A DNA stretch of 64,000 bases from Albimonas marina (GTDB lineage Bacteria; Pseudomonadota; Alphaproteobacteria; Rhodobacterales; Rhodobacteraceae), in the NCBI RefSeq assembly GCF_029223255.1, contig NZ_JARHUC010000008.1, positions 124,001-188,000 on the forward strand. Direction: 5' to 3'. A program made the translations under genes and the position numbers. The stretch's first letter is position 1; the number at the start of each line of letters is the position of its first letter. Below, piece after piece: positions 16,298 through 25,446 of this stretch. Under the pieces are notes generated by a model. It saw only the letters and a list, made by a program, of their open reading frames with translations. It made no database searches and was not told the DNA's origin.

Positions 16298-19152
16298 TTG
16301 CCCGCGCGCGCCTGATTGAGGGCGAAGAGACGGGCGAGGATCTCATCATCGTCCAGCTTGCCGTCCCGCCAGTCGTCGCCCCAGCCGTAGGCTTCCGCCA
16401 CCGCCTCATCCAAGGCGGCATGGGCGTGGGCAAGCCAGGCCGGGCGGGCGTTGTAGAGGTTCGTCAGAGTGCGCTTCTTCAATTCCTTCGCCGCGGTTTC
16501 ATCCTTGGGAAGGATGCGGTCGGGATAGCCGGGAACCACCTCCGGCTCGCGTCGCACCAGGTCGGGCGGATTGAGCCAGTTCTCGCGCAGCGTGTTCAGC
16601 TGCGCGGCGGCGTCGGCGATCTTCTGGGCGCGCGGGTCGTCGGCATAGGCGGCAGCGGGGATGTTCGGGGTCAGTCCCTCGGGGAAGGGGAACGTCTCGA
16701 ACGTGGTGGAGGGGGTGTAGCGGGGGTCATTGCCTGCGCCAAGGAAAGCGCCCGCCCGTACCGCCCAGATCTCATGTAAAAAGGAATGTAGAATGCCAAA
16801 CGTCGTATCATCGTCACGAGCAATGACCACACAGGTGCTGTCGCACAATACACCTGAGCAGCACCACCCAAATAAGTGGTGTTTCGAGGTCAAGCTGCGT
16901 GCGATATGGCGATCAAGTCCTCGCACTTTGCCGCGCATCTTTGGCATATTCTCACCAAATAGCCACCATTTCTCGCGACGACCATTTCGCGCGTTTGTCA
17001 ATCGCTCTGGGTAGATCAGGTCGCGACAATGCTTGTACGGCTCTTCAAAAAACATCGCCTCAGCTTCACTTAGGCCAAAGAAATCTATGATCCATCGGGC
17101 TCGATCGCGAGCTGTAAAATCTCGACCCGACATGAGAGGGCGCAATACGTCCTTATTATGGGTTAAATTCGGATTATGCGGCGACAGAAGCCAATTGGAA
17201 GCAACATCCCTGGACACATCAAACCGACCGTTCTTTTGGATGCCAATAAATGCAACACTATCGTTTTCTCTCATTTTTTCAAGACTAGTTAAATGTAATT
17301 TTGTTGATTTTTCCTTTAGATTCGATTCAATTCCAAAAACCTCCCTGCCATTTAAGACCGGTGTGCCCCCATGATATCCAAAGCAAACTATGGATACTCG
17401 GACGCTGGCACCCTCGACGGTCCAACTCTGATCGCTGATTGCTTGATAAATCGATACAGTTGGAGGGAGCCGCTTCAAAACCGCATTGCTTGCACCATCT
17501 CGGATCGAGTTTGTCGCAACGAATCCGACGCGCTCCGTCTTATTGTGTTCTAGGAAACTGGAGGCCTTGGCAAACCAGTAGGCAACAAGGTCAGCCAGCC
17601 CAGGAACATCTTTCGACCAAGCAAGCCGCAGCCTCTCAACATACTCCGCCCCCATCTCAGAGCGCATCTTCTTCGCACCGAGAAACGGCGGGTTCCCCAC
17701 CACCACGTCCACCGAGGGCCATTCCGCCCGCTCCCCCTGCGGCGTCAGTACCGCGTCCCGGCACTCGATATTCTCCAACGGCTTCAGGATCGGATTCTTC
17801 GTCGCCTCGAACCCGTTTCGCCGCATCCATTGGATTTCGCCGATCCAGACCGATACCCGCGCCAGTTCGGCCGCGTAGGGGTTCAGCTCGATCCCCTTCA
17901 CCGCCTCCGGCCCCACGCCCGGAAACTCTCGGCCGAAGCCCAGCGCCTCGCCCTCCAGGATCACCAGGTTCTCCAGGTCCTTCAGCGACAGCAGCGACAG
18001 ATACAGGAAGTTGCCCGAGCCGCAGGCCGGGTCCAGCACCCGGAAGCCCCGCAGCCGCTCCAGGAAGGCGACGAACAGCCGGCGCGCCTCGTTGTGCGCG
18101 CGGGTCGCGGTCGAGAGGGACTTGGCGGCCCGCTCGCGGGCGAGCGCCGTCTCGATCTTCGCCTTCACGGCCTCCCACTCCCGCGTCAGCGGCTCGACGA
18201 TGACCGGCCGGACGATCTGCATGATCTTCTCGCGGTCGGTGTAGTGAGCGCCAAGCTGGGACCGCTTGTCGGGATCGAGCCCGCGCTCGAACAGGGTGCC
18301 GAGGATCGAGGGGTCGATATCGGACCAATCCAGCTTCGCAGCCGCCAGCACCTCGCGCAGGTCTTCGCGGTCGAGTGGGAACGTCGTGTCGTCGTCGAAT
18401 AACCCGCCGTTGAACCATTCGACCCGCTCGAAACCGACCATCCCCCCGCTCCGCATGGCGGCGAAAAGGGTGCGGGCGTGAACCTCGAAATCCGCAGGCG
18501 CGGACTGGCAGGCTTCCAGCATCCGCCGGAAGATATGCGAGGGCAGAAGGCCCACGTCCTCGGCGAACATGCAGAAGACGAGACGGTTGACGAAATGGGC
18601 GACCGCCTCGGCCTCGAACCCTCGGGCGCGCAGGCGAAGGGCGAGGGCCGCGAATTTCGACGCGGCCTCTTCCGTCAGCGCGGTTCGGGTCTTCTTCGGC
18701 TTCAGCGCGTCAGGGTTCAGAAAGCAGTCGCGCAGCAGGTCGCGCCATTTCGCGTCCGCCAGGTCGGCGAGCGTGAATTCGTGCGTCTCCTGAACCGTGT
18801 TGGTCCAGTTGGTGTGAACGCGGAACCGCGCCATGTCCGACACGATCAACAGCGGCGGGTTCTCCAGCGCGACCGAGTAGTTGAGCAGCTGCCGATACGC
18901 CTTGTCGAGGTCGCCGCCGACGCCCTTGTATTCCCACCCGAAGCAACCCCGACGCCAGACATCGGCCCAACCGTTTCCGCCGGAGGTCTTCGAGGCTCCG
19001 CGCTCGAACGTGAACCACTCGTGCTGCGGATCGGCGGTTGCAGGGTCGTCGATTTCGAGAAGCCGGCAGAGGTCGAGAAACTGGGGTTGGGAATCGACCC
19101 GTTCGCGTTTCGGCGATGCGGTCCATTTGGCGACGAATTCAGCGGGGGTCAC
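16294..19152 (-). CDS. MmeI-type single-chain restriction-modification enzyme (type IIG/IIL)
   Basis: A 952-residue protein with the architecture of MmeI-like enzymes: N-terminal PD-(D/E)xK nuclease (Asp64, Glu74 and Lys76 in GWADVW and WEYKG), helical spacer, N6-adenine methyltransferase with motif I DPACGSGNF (about 374-382) and motif IV NPPF (487-490), then a target-recognition domain and a C-terminal helical region. It should methylate one strand of its site and cut at a fixed distance if unmodified. A GTG start at 19152 is chosen because family members begin (M)TPAEFVAKW there; a TTG sixty bases upstream is a poorer choice. The part from about 16,780 to 17,560, mostly the recognition domain, has much lower GC than the rest, as expected if recognition modules are exchanged. 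Confidence 0.88.
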   Translation of the reverse strand: MTPAEFVAKWTASPKRERVDSQPQFLDLCRLLEIDDPATADPQHEWFTFERGASKTSGGNGWADVWRRGCFGWEYKGVGGDLDKAYRQLLNYSVALENPPLLIVSDMARFRVHTNWTNTVQETHEFTLADLADAKWRDLLRDCFLNPDALKPKKTRTALTEEAASKFAALALRLRARGFEAEAVAHFVNRLVFCMFAEDVGLLPSHIFRRMLEACQSAPADFEVHARTLFAAMRSGGMVGFERVEWFNGGLFDDDTTFPLDREDLREVLAAAKLDWSDIDPSILGTLFERGLDPDKRSQLGAHYTDREKIMQIVRPVIVEPLTREWEAVKAKIETALARERAAKSLSTATRAHNEARRLFVAFLERLRGFRVLDPACGSGNFLYLSLLSLKDLENLVILEGEALGFGREFPGVGPEAVKGIELNPYAAELARVSVWIGEIQWMRRNGFEATKNPILKPLENIECRDAVLTPQGERAEWPSVDVVVGNPPFLGAKKMRSEMGAEYVERLRLAWSKDVPGLADLVAYWFAKASSFLEHNKTERVGFVATNSIRDGASNAVLKRLPPTVSIYQAISDQSWTVEGASVRVSIVCFGYHGGTPVLNGREVFGIESNLKEKSTKLHLTSLEKMRENDSVAFIGIQKNGRFDVSRDVASNWLLSPHNPNLTHNKDVLRPLMSGRDFTARDRARWIIDFFGLSEAEAMFFEEPYKHCRDLIYPERLTNARNGRREKWWLFGENMPKMRGKVRGLDRHIARSLTSKHHLFGWCCSGVLCDSTCVVIARDDDTTFGILHSFLHEIWAVRAGAFLGAGNDPRYTPSTTFETFPFPEGLTPNIPAAAYADDPRAQKIADAAAQLNTLRENWLNPPDLVRREPEVVPGYPDRILPKDETAAKELKKRTLTNLYNARPAWLAHAHAALDEAVAEAYGWGDDWRDGKLDDDEILARLFALNQARAGK

Positions 19153-19219
19153 AGGATCGGCTCTGCCAGAAATCGGGACTAGATCAAGAGCATCCGCCCG
19201 CCGGCCGGTCAACGTCGGT

Positions 19220-19477
19220 TCACGTCCCCCGCCGCGCTCGCGCCGCCCGCTTCCGGCACGCCTCGCAGCAATACCGCGCGTCCGCTCTTCGATAGAGCGG
19301 GATCGGTTCCCTGCATTCCCAGCATTGCCAGCCGCCGAGTCGCAGCTTCCGGACCACGGCCCTCAGCCGGGCGATCCGGTGGCGTCGGTTGCCATGGGGC
19401 CAGACCTCGGCCAGGACGTTGAAGCGGCCATCCTCCCAATAGTCGATGAATAGGCCGTCGGGGTCGGGCGTGGGCAT
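19220..19477 (-). CDS. Small Cys-rich (zinc-finger-like) island protein
   Basis: An 85-residue basic protein. The C-terminal third has a CWEC pair (about 52-55) and a YCCEACRKRAARARR tail; four or five cysteines could bind one zinc. The N-terminal half has the pattern DGLFIDYWEDGRFNVLAEVWPHG. Similar small proteins occur in alphaproteobacterial islands; a DNA-binding or regulatory role is only inferred. It sits 67 bases upstream of the MmeI-type gene and 19 bases after the HGG-motif gene, in the same transcription unit. Confidence 0.65.
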   Translation of the reverse strand: MPTPDPDGLFIDYWEDGRFNVLAEVWPHGNRRHRIARLRAVVRKLRLGGWQCWECREPIPLYRRADARYCCEACRKRAARARRGT

Positions 19478-19496
19478 TTCGCGATCCTAACAAATC

Positions 19497-19802
19497 TCAA
19501 CTTTTCTCAGGTGCCAAAGCCGGGTCAGTAGATTGATTTTCCTCGGATCGGGCATTTCTCGTTTCTAAGACCCTCTCGGCCCGCCATCGCGCCCAGCGCC
19601 GCATTTGCGCCTCGGCGATGCGCGCTCGCCCTTCCGGCGTCCGCGGGCCGGTGGAAAGCCCGCCGTGAAGCCGGCATCGGTCGTTGCGAAGTCCGACCGG
19701 ATGCATCTTGCAGGGCTTGCCGCTTCGGGTCCTTGCGCCGCAGCGACGGTTGCGAATGAAAGGGGCCAGGTAGCGCAGCAGGCTTGGCGGAAGATCAGTC
19801 AT
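19497..19802 (-). CDS. Small HGG-STGP-motif protein
   Basis: A 101-residue basic protein. Cysteines in RRCGARTRSGKPCKMHPV and DRCRLHGG could bind zinc, followed by HGGLSTGPRTPEGRARIAEA. The HGGxSTGPxTxEG motif is recurrent in short proteins of phages and integrated elements; the function is not known to me. The ATG at 19802 overlaps the end of the upstream HTH gene by eight bases; a longer in-frame version starting at 19976 would overlap it much more and is rejected. Confidence 0.65.
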   Translation of the reverse strand: MTDLPPSLLRYLAPFIRNRRCGARTRSGKPCKMHPVGLRNDRCRLHGGLSTGPRTPEGRARIAEAQMRRWARWRAERVLETRNARSEENQSTDPALAPEKS

Positions 19803-20256
19803 GGTCGTCCAACTCTCCATCACGCGCGCGCATTGGCGTCTGGAAACTCGCGCTGGGCGCGGCGACGTGCAGATGCCCGAGCGGACCGAGGCTGGCCCTG
19901 CCGGATCGGGCCAACCGGTCTGCGGCCCTCCAGGCCCGCGTCGCGCCCCAGCCCAACGCCGCTGCGGCGGCTCCATATGTTGAGGGGCCGGCCAAGCGCA
20001 GATGCGCCGCGAGCCTGTCGGAGTCGGCGGGGCCGACGTTCAGTTTCGAGGGCGGCCGGATGCCTGGCTCTGCTGAGGCCGTGGCGATCAACGCGGCCGG
20101 GTCAGCTTCGTGCCGTCTTGCGTCCGTGCACCTTCCCCCGTTTCCCCCACTTCCCCCCGAACCGGCCGACTCCTTGGGTTTTGGGGGAAGTGGGGGAACA
20201 GGGGGAGCGGCGACAGGTTCGGAGGCTGCGCCGAGAATGTCGCGCCAGCCTCTCAT
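19795..20256 (-). CDS. HTH-containing island protein
   Basis: A 153-residue protein. The first 30 residues resemble a short conserved start (MRGWRDILGAASEP), followed by a Pro/Gly/Ser-rich linker. The C-terminal 75 residues look like a winged helix-turn-helix (DSDRLAAHLRLAGPSTYGAA, then a helix GWGATRAWRAADRLARSG and a short wing). A role in replication or transcription control of the element is plausible. The ATG at 20256 overlaps the primase stop by four bases (ATGA) and its end overlaps the next start, so it is fully coupled. The linker contains glycine repeats encoded by near-identical GGGGAAGTGGGGG units. Confidence 0.6.
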   Translation of the reverse strand: MRGWRDILGAASEPVAAPPVPPLPPKPKESAGSGGSGGNGGRCTDARRHEADPAALIATASAEPGIRPPSKLNVGPADSDRLAAHLRLAGPSTYGAAAAALGWGATRAWRAADRLARSGRASLGPLGHLHVAAPSASFQTPMRARDGELDDHD

Positions 20257-22667
20257 TCCCAGCCCTCCGCCAGTTCGGGGCGCACGATCACGTCGGGGCT
20301 CCGCGCGCGACCGGAACCGATGCGGGGCGGGTTCACGATCAGCAGGTATCCCCGCTCCGACAGGACTTCGAGCGCGGCCGTGACGTCGGCCATCTTTGCG
20401 AAGTCGGCGCGCCCCTTCAGTCCTTGCCAGGCGTCGCGGGCGGGGAACCGCAGGCGGCGGTTGCGCTTGATCCAGCGCCACAGGGCTTCCGCCGCCGCAA
20501 GGACCGGATCGGCCTGCATCAGGCGATGGGCCGCCAGAGTGTGTTCCGCGGCCGTGGCGATGATGGCGAGCGCGCGCTCCATCGCTTCGGGCGGGATCTC
20601 GACCGCCCAGGGCTCGCCCCCGGCATGGTCGGCCGCGTGCAGGACGCCGGCCAGCCGCGCGGCCGCGCCGGGGGCCTTGCCCGCCCAATCCGTGAGGCTC
20701 TCGAACCGGCCGCCGGGCCGCATCTCCGTTTCGATGTGGAGCGCGAAGGCATGGAACGCCGCATGGGCGGCCGGCGACAGGAAGAGGATGCGCAGGCAGG
20801 GTCGTCCACGCTCGTCCTGCGCCGCAGGCATGTCCAGCAGGGCGCGCAAGCCACGGGCGTAGGCGGCTTCGACCGCAGGCGGCACGGGCGCGCCTTCAAG
20901 CGTTCGATATCCCAGGGGCGAGCGCGGAAGGAAGTAGAGGAACCGCGCCAGCAGCCCGCGCCCGCGGAACCCCGGTCTCGCCGCCAGGCCCCTCAAGAGT
21001 TCGGGCTGGGGCGACATGGCGACCGTGAGAAGGGGTTCGCTCAGATGCACCGAGGGGCGGCCGATGCGGTCCACTCGCTCCGGATCGCCGGAATGCGCCT
21101 TCAACATCAGGTCGAGATTGGGAACCCCGTTGGAGTAGCGCCCGCCGACGATTTCGAAGAACCCGCCTTCGGCGGATATCCAGGCGATCCGCTCGCCCTG
21201 CGCCGCCAGCAGGACCCCGAGGTTCTCCGGCGTGGCGTCCGAGGTCCATATCTGCGGCGGCAGCGGCACGGCCGGCGCGTCGGCTTCGATCTGCGCCGCG
21301 AGGCGAGCCATGTCGCGGGCGGATGCATCGGTCTTTTCCTTCGCCGCCTTCGCCTTCAGCTCCTTGGCGCGGGCCCTGGCGACGTCCGCCTCCGAGGTCT
21401 TGGCCGCGATCTCGAATTGCATCGCCTCGGACTGGTCGCGTTCCCACGCGCGGAGGGGAGCGGCGGCGGCCTTTTCCACCGACGACTTGCGATTGCCGGG
21501 GGCCAGCGCCGGCAGAAGCCAGAGGTTGCAGGGTTCGAGATATCCGGGCTTCACCTGCACCTTCATGCGCCGGGCGACGGCGGCCGAGGCCGCGCCGAGG
21601 GTCATGCAGGCGGCAAGCTCGAAGGGCGTTTCGGTCGCTTTCGAAAGCGCGCTTGCGAAGTCGCCCAGCCAGCCGCCGAGCATTTCGGGCGAAAGGCAGG
21701 GAAGGACGCCGCCTTCCAGCGGGATCAGTTCCGGCCAGCCTTCGCCCTCCCTGTCCTGCGGAAAGCCGCCGCCGGGCGAGCCCTTCGGCCCTCGCGGTTC
21801 AGCCCCGCCGCCGTCCAGTCCGCTCCTGATCGTGCGGGCCGTTTCATCCTTGCCGAGGCCGATGGACAGGGCGGCGGCCACGAGTTCGGCCTCCACCCGG
21901 TCGCGGTCTAGACGCCCGCCTCCCACGATCTGCCCGAGACTGAACGCGGCGCGGTTGAGAGCGTCGTTCCGCCCGCCCGGCGCGGTCCCTCGCAAGGCGC
22001 GGAGTTCCGCGTCGAGGGCGGCCTCCGCCCATGCGCTCGCGTCCGCCGGGGCGTCGAAGCCTGCGGTGCGCTCGCCGGTCGGCTCCTGCGCGCCCTTGGT
22101 CCGAAGCGCCGCCAGCAAAGCGGCGGGCGGGTCTTCGAGGTCGTCGGCGGCCTTCGCCGCGATCAGGGCCTCCGGCCGCCACGCGACGACGTATCCGCCC
22201 TCGCTGCGGATATCGACTCCCGCCAGCCCATTCCGCGTTTTGGTGGAGTTGCCGGGCAGGCCCTCGCGCCACCGGAACACGAAGTGCCGTCCCCCCGAGA
22301 GCGTCGGGGCGGAATGGCGATGATGCGCAGCATCGATGCCCAGCGCCGCGAGCGTCGCTTCTCCGGTCGCCTCCCCGGTTTCGTCGTCGATGTCCGCATC
22401 AGCAATGAAGAACCCAGAGGCTGCGCCCGTAGGCACGGCGGGCAACGCCTCCGGATAGCGCCGCCACCAGGCGGCGACCGTTCCGGCGTCGGCCGTCGCG
22501 TCCTTGAAGCCGTTGGACGTCAGCGGGCTCTTTCGCGGCTCGCCGGGATAGCGTTGGTCCGCATCCGGCTTCGGCCGACCGTCGCAGGGGAAGACCGGCA
22601 GACCCGCCGCGGCGAGGGCGAGCGCCGCCTCCGCCGGGGTCGTCTTGAAGGGATCATGTAGGGTCAT
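20253..22667 (-). CDS. Primase-polymerase / DUF3987 replication protein
   Basis: An 804-residue protein. The N-terminal archaeo-eukaryotic-type prim-pol domain (about 10-215) shows GLPVFPCDGRPKP, the catalytic DxD in FFIADADID (Asp90, Asp92) and the SGGRHFVF segment with His128. A PriCT-like helical region follows (about 245-310), then a DUF3987 domain (about 345-780) with a degenerate P-loop APGNRKSS. Such proteins initiate replication of plasmids, phages and satellites. The ATG at 22667 shares an ATGA overlap with the upstream stop; the extra 59 residues of the longer frame lie inside the preceding gene. It points to an episomal replicating stage of the island. Confidence 0.85.
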   Translation of the reverse strand: MTLHDPFKTTPAEAALALAAAGLPVFPCDGRPKPDADQRYPGEPRKSPLTSNGFKDATADAGTVAAWWRRYPEALPAVPTGAASGFFIADADIDDETGEATGEATLAALGIDAAHHRHSAPTLSGGRHFVFRWREGLPGNSTKTRNGLAGVDIRSEGGYVVAWRPEALIAAKAADDLEDPPAALLAALRTKGAQEPTGERTAGFDAPADASAWAEAALDAELRALRGTAPGGRNDALNRAAFSLGQIVGGGRLDRDRVEAELVAAALSIGLGKDETARTIRSGLDGGGAEPRGPKGSPGGGFPQDREGEGWPELIPLEGGVLPCLSPEMLGGWLGDFASALSKATETPFELAACMTLGAASAAVARRMKVQVKPGYLEPCNLWLLPALAPGNRKSSVEKAAAAPLRAWERDQSEAMQFEIAAKTSEADVARARAKELKAKAAKEKTDASARDMARLAAQIEADAPAVPLPPQIWTSDATPENLGVLLAAQGERIAWISAEGGFFEIVGGRYSNGVPNLDLMLKAHSGDPERVDRIGRPSVHLSEPLLTVAMSPQPELLRGLAARPGFRGRGLLARFLYFLPRSPLGYRTLEGAPVPPAVEAAYARGLRALLDMPAAQDERGRPCLRILFLSPAAHAAFHAFALHIETEMRPGGRFESLTDWAGKAPGAAARLAGVLHAADHAGGEPWAVEIPPEAMERALAIIATAAEHTLAAHRLMQADPVLAAAEALWRWIKRNRRLRFPARDAWQGLKGRADFAKMADVTAALEVLSERGYLLIVNPPRIGSGRARSPDVIVRPELAEGWE

Positions 22668-23074
22668 CCGGCAATCCCCCGGATGGCTTCCGGCAGCAGG
22701 GCGAGGCTTGCCATGGCGGCGGGGTCGCAGGGGCCGGACAGGGCCCGGCAGGCCGCGATCAGCGCTTCGCGGGTCGGGTGATACCTGAATCCCGTCCAGC
22801 GCGGCGCACCGGCCTTCCAGCGGTCCCGCCGCTGGATGATCCATTGCAGGCGATCCTTGCAGGCGATCACCCGGAAGCCCTCGTTCAGGCGAGCCAGGAG
22901 GGCGCTGTAGTCGTCGGCCGTTTCACGGTGGCTCGCGTGCGCATTGCTCACCAATTCATTGGTGACGTCGGCCGACGCTTGCGATATCGTCTCGGGCAGT
23001 CCCGCGGCACGCGAAGACGAACCCGAGGCCCGGCCGCGCCCGCACGCGCGACGGGTCTCGAACTTCTCGGCCAT
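22664..23074 (-). CDS. Conserved hypothetical island protein
   Basis: A 136-residue protein common in alphaproteobacterial islands next to primase genes, of unknown function. The conserved core is GFRVIACKDRLQWIIQRRDR followed by RWTGFRYHPTREALIAACRA and a PAAMASLALLPEAI end. The N-terminal 40 residues are basic and low in structure. It starts 3 bases after the HTH gene and ends in an ATGA overlap with the primase gene. Confidence 0.7.
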   Translation of the reverse strand: MAEKFETRRACGRGRASGSSSRAAGLPETISQASADVTNELVSNAHASHRETADDYSALLARLNEGFRVIACKDRLQWIIQRRDRWKAGAPRWTGFRYHPTREALIAACRALSGPCDPAAMASLALLPEAIRGIAG

Positions 23075-23077
23075 GGC

Positions 23078-23272
23078 TCATTCCACCTTAGAGGCGTCGA
23101 GCCAGGCTTCGAACTCGGCCCGGTCATAGCGGACCATCCGGCGGGATATCTTCCGCATGGGCGGGCCGTCGCCACGATGGGCGGCGAGTTCGAGCCACCG
23201 GCGGGTGATGCCGTATTCGGCTTGGATCTCGTCGCGGCTCAGAAGTCGTCTACCGTATTCGGCAGGATGCAT
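23078..23272 (-). CDS. AlpA/excisionase-like HTH protein
   Basis: A 64-residue protein of the MerR-like/AlpA helix-turn-helix class. LLSRDEIQAEYGITRRWLEL forms the HTH and MRKISRRMVRYDRAEFEAWL the wing and last helix. Proteins of this size next to an integrase usually act as excisionase (recombination directionality factor) or as a transcriptional switch. A GGAG ribosome site lies eight bases before the ATG. Confidence 0.8.
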   Translation of the reverse strand: MHPAEYGRRLLSRDEIQAEYGITRRWLELAAHRGDGPPMRKISRRMVRYDRAEFEAWLDASKVE

Positions 23273-23349
23273 TGGGATTTCTCCAGCAGAGGCTGCGCGG
23301 GATTGCGCGTCGTCGCTGAAGGAAGCATCAGGCTTCAGGCGTCGTTATT

Positions 23350-24015
23350 TCAGTCCCGCCAGTTCGGCATCCAAGGGGGGGTAAATGCGATTTCCGTTCC
23401 GGCTGCGTTAGCGCGCAGCCTTTCTTCGAGAACCGGCCCAACGGCCTTCCAGGCCTCCCAAAGCGTCTTTTCCGACGCTTCTATGGGTTCATCCCGCAGT
23501 TCCTCTTCCGCCCAAGCGATGGCGTCTGCGATTGACAACGGAGTCCCTCGCGCTGAACTTAGCGTCAGGTGGTCCAAAATCATTTGGGCCAAGTATAGAC
23601 GATTGTAGACCTCTATCAGCGCTCGCCTTGGAGATCGCTTGGCTGGCAAGCCTTGGGAAAAGGCCTCGTTGAGAGACTTCGATTCGCCATCACGATAACT
23701 TCTCCAGCTTTCCGAGATCGTTTTGCAGATGTATTTTGGGATGATGCAAAATTCTTCGGGGTCATCATATGGAACATTCAGATGATGTTCGAGTGCCTCA
23801 CTAAAGCCGATGCTCGCGTCGCGAATATAGTAGTGGCTGAGCACTTCCATAGCAGCTGTTTGCAGATTGAGTTTTTTGGTTTCAACCATCTTGCATAGAA
23901 GTATCTCGTAGAATGCGGCAGCGATCCGCCGACGCCGCTGTTGGTCACGGATCCGTCTCAAAAGGTATGCGGCTCGCCCGCGCGATAGGTGCATTCTTCT
24001 TGGGCGGCGTCCCAT
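23350..24015 (-). CDS. Unknown island protein, lower GC
   Basis: A 221-residue protein I do not recognise. It has a strongly basic N-terminus (MGRRPRRMHLSRGRAAYLLR, RDQQRRRRIAAAFYEILL), no membrane segment, and mostly helical sequence. Codon use and GC are clearly lower than in neighbouring chromosomal genes, in line with horizontal origin. The ATG follows the integrase stop by two bases, so the two are co-transcribed and probably coupled. It could be cargo or a regulator of the element. Confidence 0.6.
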   Translation of the reverse strand: MGRRPRRMHLSRGRAAYLLRRIRDQQRRRRIAAAFYEILLCKMVETKKLNLQTAAMEVLSHYYIRDASIGFSEALEHHLNVPYDDPEEFCIIPKYICKTISESWRSYRDGESKSLNEAFSQGLPAKRSPRRALIEVYNRLYLAQMILDHLTLSSARGTPLSIADAIAWAEEELRDEPIEASEKTLWEAWKAVGPVLEERLRANAAGTEIAFTPPWMPNWRD

Positions 24016-24017
24016 AG

Positions 24018-25295
24018 CTATTCCTGTCGATTCGATCTCCCATCCCCCGCAAGAATACTCACGCCCGAGTGCATCACGGACGCGATCTGCCCGCTGATCT
24101 TGGCGGCCGCGGCCTGCATCGGATCGTCGGAAAGGTGTGCATACCGTTGCGTCGTCTGCGCCTGCGTATGTCCGAGAAGCGCCCCGATGATCGGTAGGGA
24201 GGCCCCGCCGGCCGCGCCTACGCTGGCGTAGGAATGGCGCAGATCATGGATGCGAGCATCGTCCAGCCCTGCCGCCTCTCGCACCGCCAGCCACGGGTCT
24301 TTCAGGTTTACCAGGTGCGCGCCAGGCTTCGCGCCGCGGATGACATGCGGATTGCCTTCTGTCCGCTGGAGGCCTGCCAGCACTTCGAGCGCGGCGGGGC
24401 CGAGAACAATGGATTTGTCGCCGGTCTTGGAGTCCGGCAGGTTCGCGCGCCGCCCTTCGAAGTCGATCCATTCCCAGCGCAGTTTCAGGATTTCTGATTT
24501 CCGAGCACCGGTCAGGATCAGCAGCCGGATCGCGGCGACCGCTTCCGCCGACACTGGCGCGCGGGCCGGCTTCTCTCGCACGCCTTCCTTCGCGGGTAGC
24601 TCCAAGAAGCCGTCACGCTCGGCCAGACGCAGCGCATTGCCCAGCCGGGCCAGTTCCACGTTCGATAGGAACCGCTTGCGCTGCGTCTCGGCATACTTGC
24701 GCACATGCCGGCAAGGATTGGAGCCGTCCGGGCGCATGTCCCAGATTTCGGCAAGGTTAAGCATCTTCGACAGGAGCGCGAGCGCCCGGTTCGCCTCGTA
24801 TGGCGTCTCGGCAAGCCGCTTGTGGAAGGCGGCGATTTCCGGCCGGGCGAGTTCCGCGACCTTCAAGCGGCCGAAGGCGGGCCGCAGACGCTTCTCGATC
24901 ATGCGCACGTCGTTTTCGACGCTGGACACCTTCTTGTGCCGCCGGGCGTGGTCTTCGAGGTAACGGTCGAAGAGGTCATTCATGCGGGGGGCTTCGCGCC
25001 TCGCCTTGCGCTCGCCGGCTGGATCGCCGCCCTTGCGCACGTCGGCGAGCCAGCCTTCGGCGATCCGTCGGGCAGCCTCCGCCTTCATGGCAGGGAAGTC
25101 GCCGATCTTCGGCTCGCGCTGCGATGCGCCGCGCCCTCCGCCCAGGCGATAGGCAAGATACCAGCCCTTCCTGCCGGATGGCAGGACATGCAGCCGGAAG
25201 CCTGGCAGGTCCGTATCCGTGATGTGATAGCGCCGCGCCTCTGGCTTCGCGGCCTCGGCCGTCCGCTGCGTCAGCTTCACCTTGATGCCCGCCAT
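24018..25295 (-). CDS. int: Tyrosine recombinase integrase (P4/DUF4102 type)
   Basis: A 425-residue phage-type integrase that should insert and, with a helper, excise the island at tRNA-Thr. The N-terminal DUF4102-like arm-binding domain (about 5-95) is followed by a SAM-like core-binding domain (about 105-205) and the catalytic domain with Arg265 (LTGARKSEIL), Lys290, His350/Arg353 (HDLRHSYAS), His376 (LGHTQ) and Tyr385 (QRYAHL), all intact. The ATG at 25295 (MAGIKVKLTQ) is chosen; the longer frame from 25343 begins inside the arm-site repeat. The repeat at 25309-25328 is in its leader, so the integrase probably represses or modulates its own gene. Confidence 0.95.
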   Translation of the reverse strand: MAGIKVKLTQRTAEAAKPEARRYHITDTDLPGFRLHVLPSGRKGWYLAYRLGGGRGASQREPKIGDFPAMKAEAARRIAEGWLADVRKGGDPAGERKARREAPRMNDLFDRYLEDHARRHKKVSSVENDVRMIEKRLRPAFGRLKVAELARPEIAAFHKRLAETPYEANRALALLSKMLNLAEIWDMRPDGSNPCRHVRKYAETQRKRFLSNVELARLGNALRLAERDGFLELPAKEGVREKPARAPVSAEAVAAIRLLILTGARKSEILKLRWEWIDFEGRRANLPDSKTGDKSIVLGPAALEVLAGLQRTEGNPHVIRGAKPGAHLVNLKDPWLAVREAAGLDDARIHDLRHSYASVGAAGGASLPIIGALLGHTQAQTTQRYAHLSDDPMQAAAAKISGQIASVMHSGVSILAGDGRSNRQE

Positions 25296-25308
25296 CGCGC
25301 CGCCTCTT

Positions 25309-25328
25309 GTCCAACACCTGTCCAACAC
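25309..25328 (+). repeat. Right arm-type tandem repeat of the island
   Basis: The same 20 bases as at 15461-15480, in the same orientation, starting 14 bases upstream of the integrase start codon. The core site is 119 bases further right. Confidence 0.75.
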
Positions 25329-25446
25329 GCAGCGCGAAACCATGCGCCGCCTTAAAGAACAAGATAGGAGATCAAGCCACTGCTTTGAATGGGCTATATG
25401 CGATTTTCGGAGGTGGCGAGAAACTGATCGAAACTATCGACCAAGA

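Noticed and set aside
16294-19152. Assignment as a BREX PglX methyltransferase
   Set aside because: It has a PD-(D/E)xK nuclease at the N-terminus and MmeI-like order, and no other BREX genes are present.
19153-19212. A TTG start adding 20 residues to the MmeI-type protein
   Set aside because: The family begins at TPAEFVAKW, matching the GTG at 19152.
20257-20688. An N-terminal extension of the island HTH protein
   Set aside because: It would overlap the primase gene in another frame; the ATG at 20256 has an ATGA junction and a more natural sequence.
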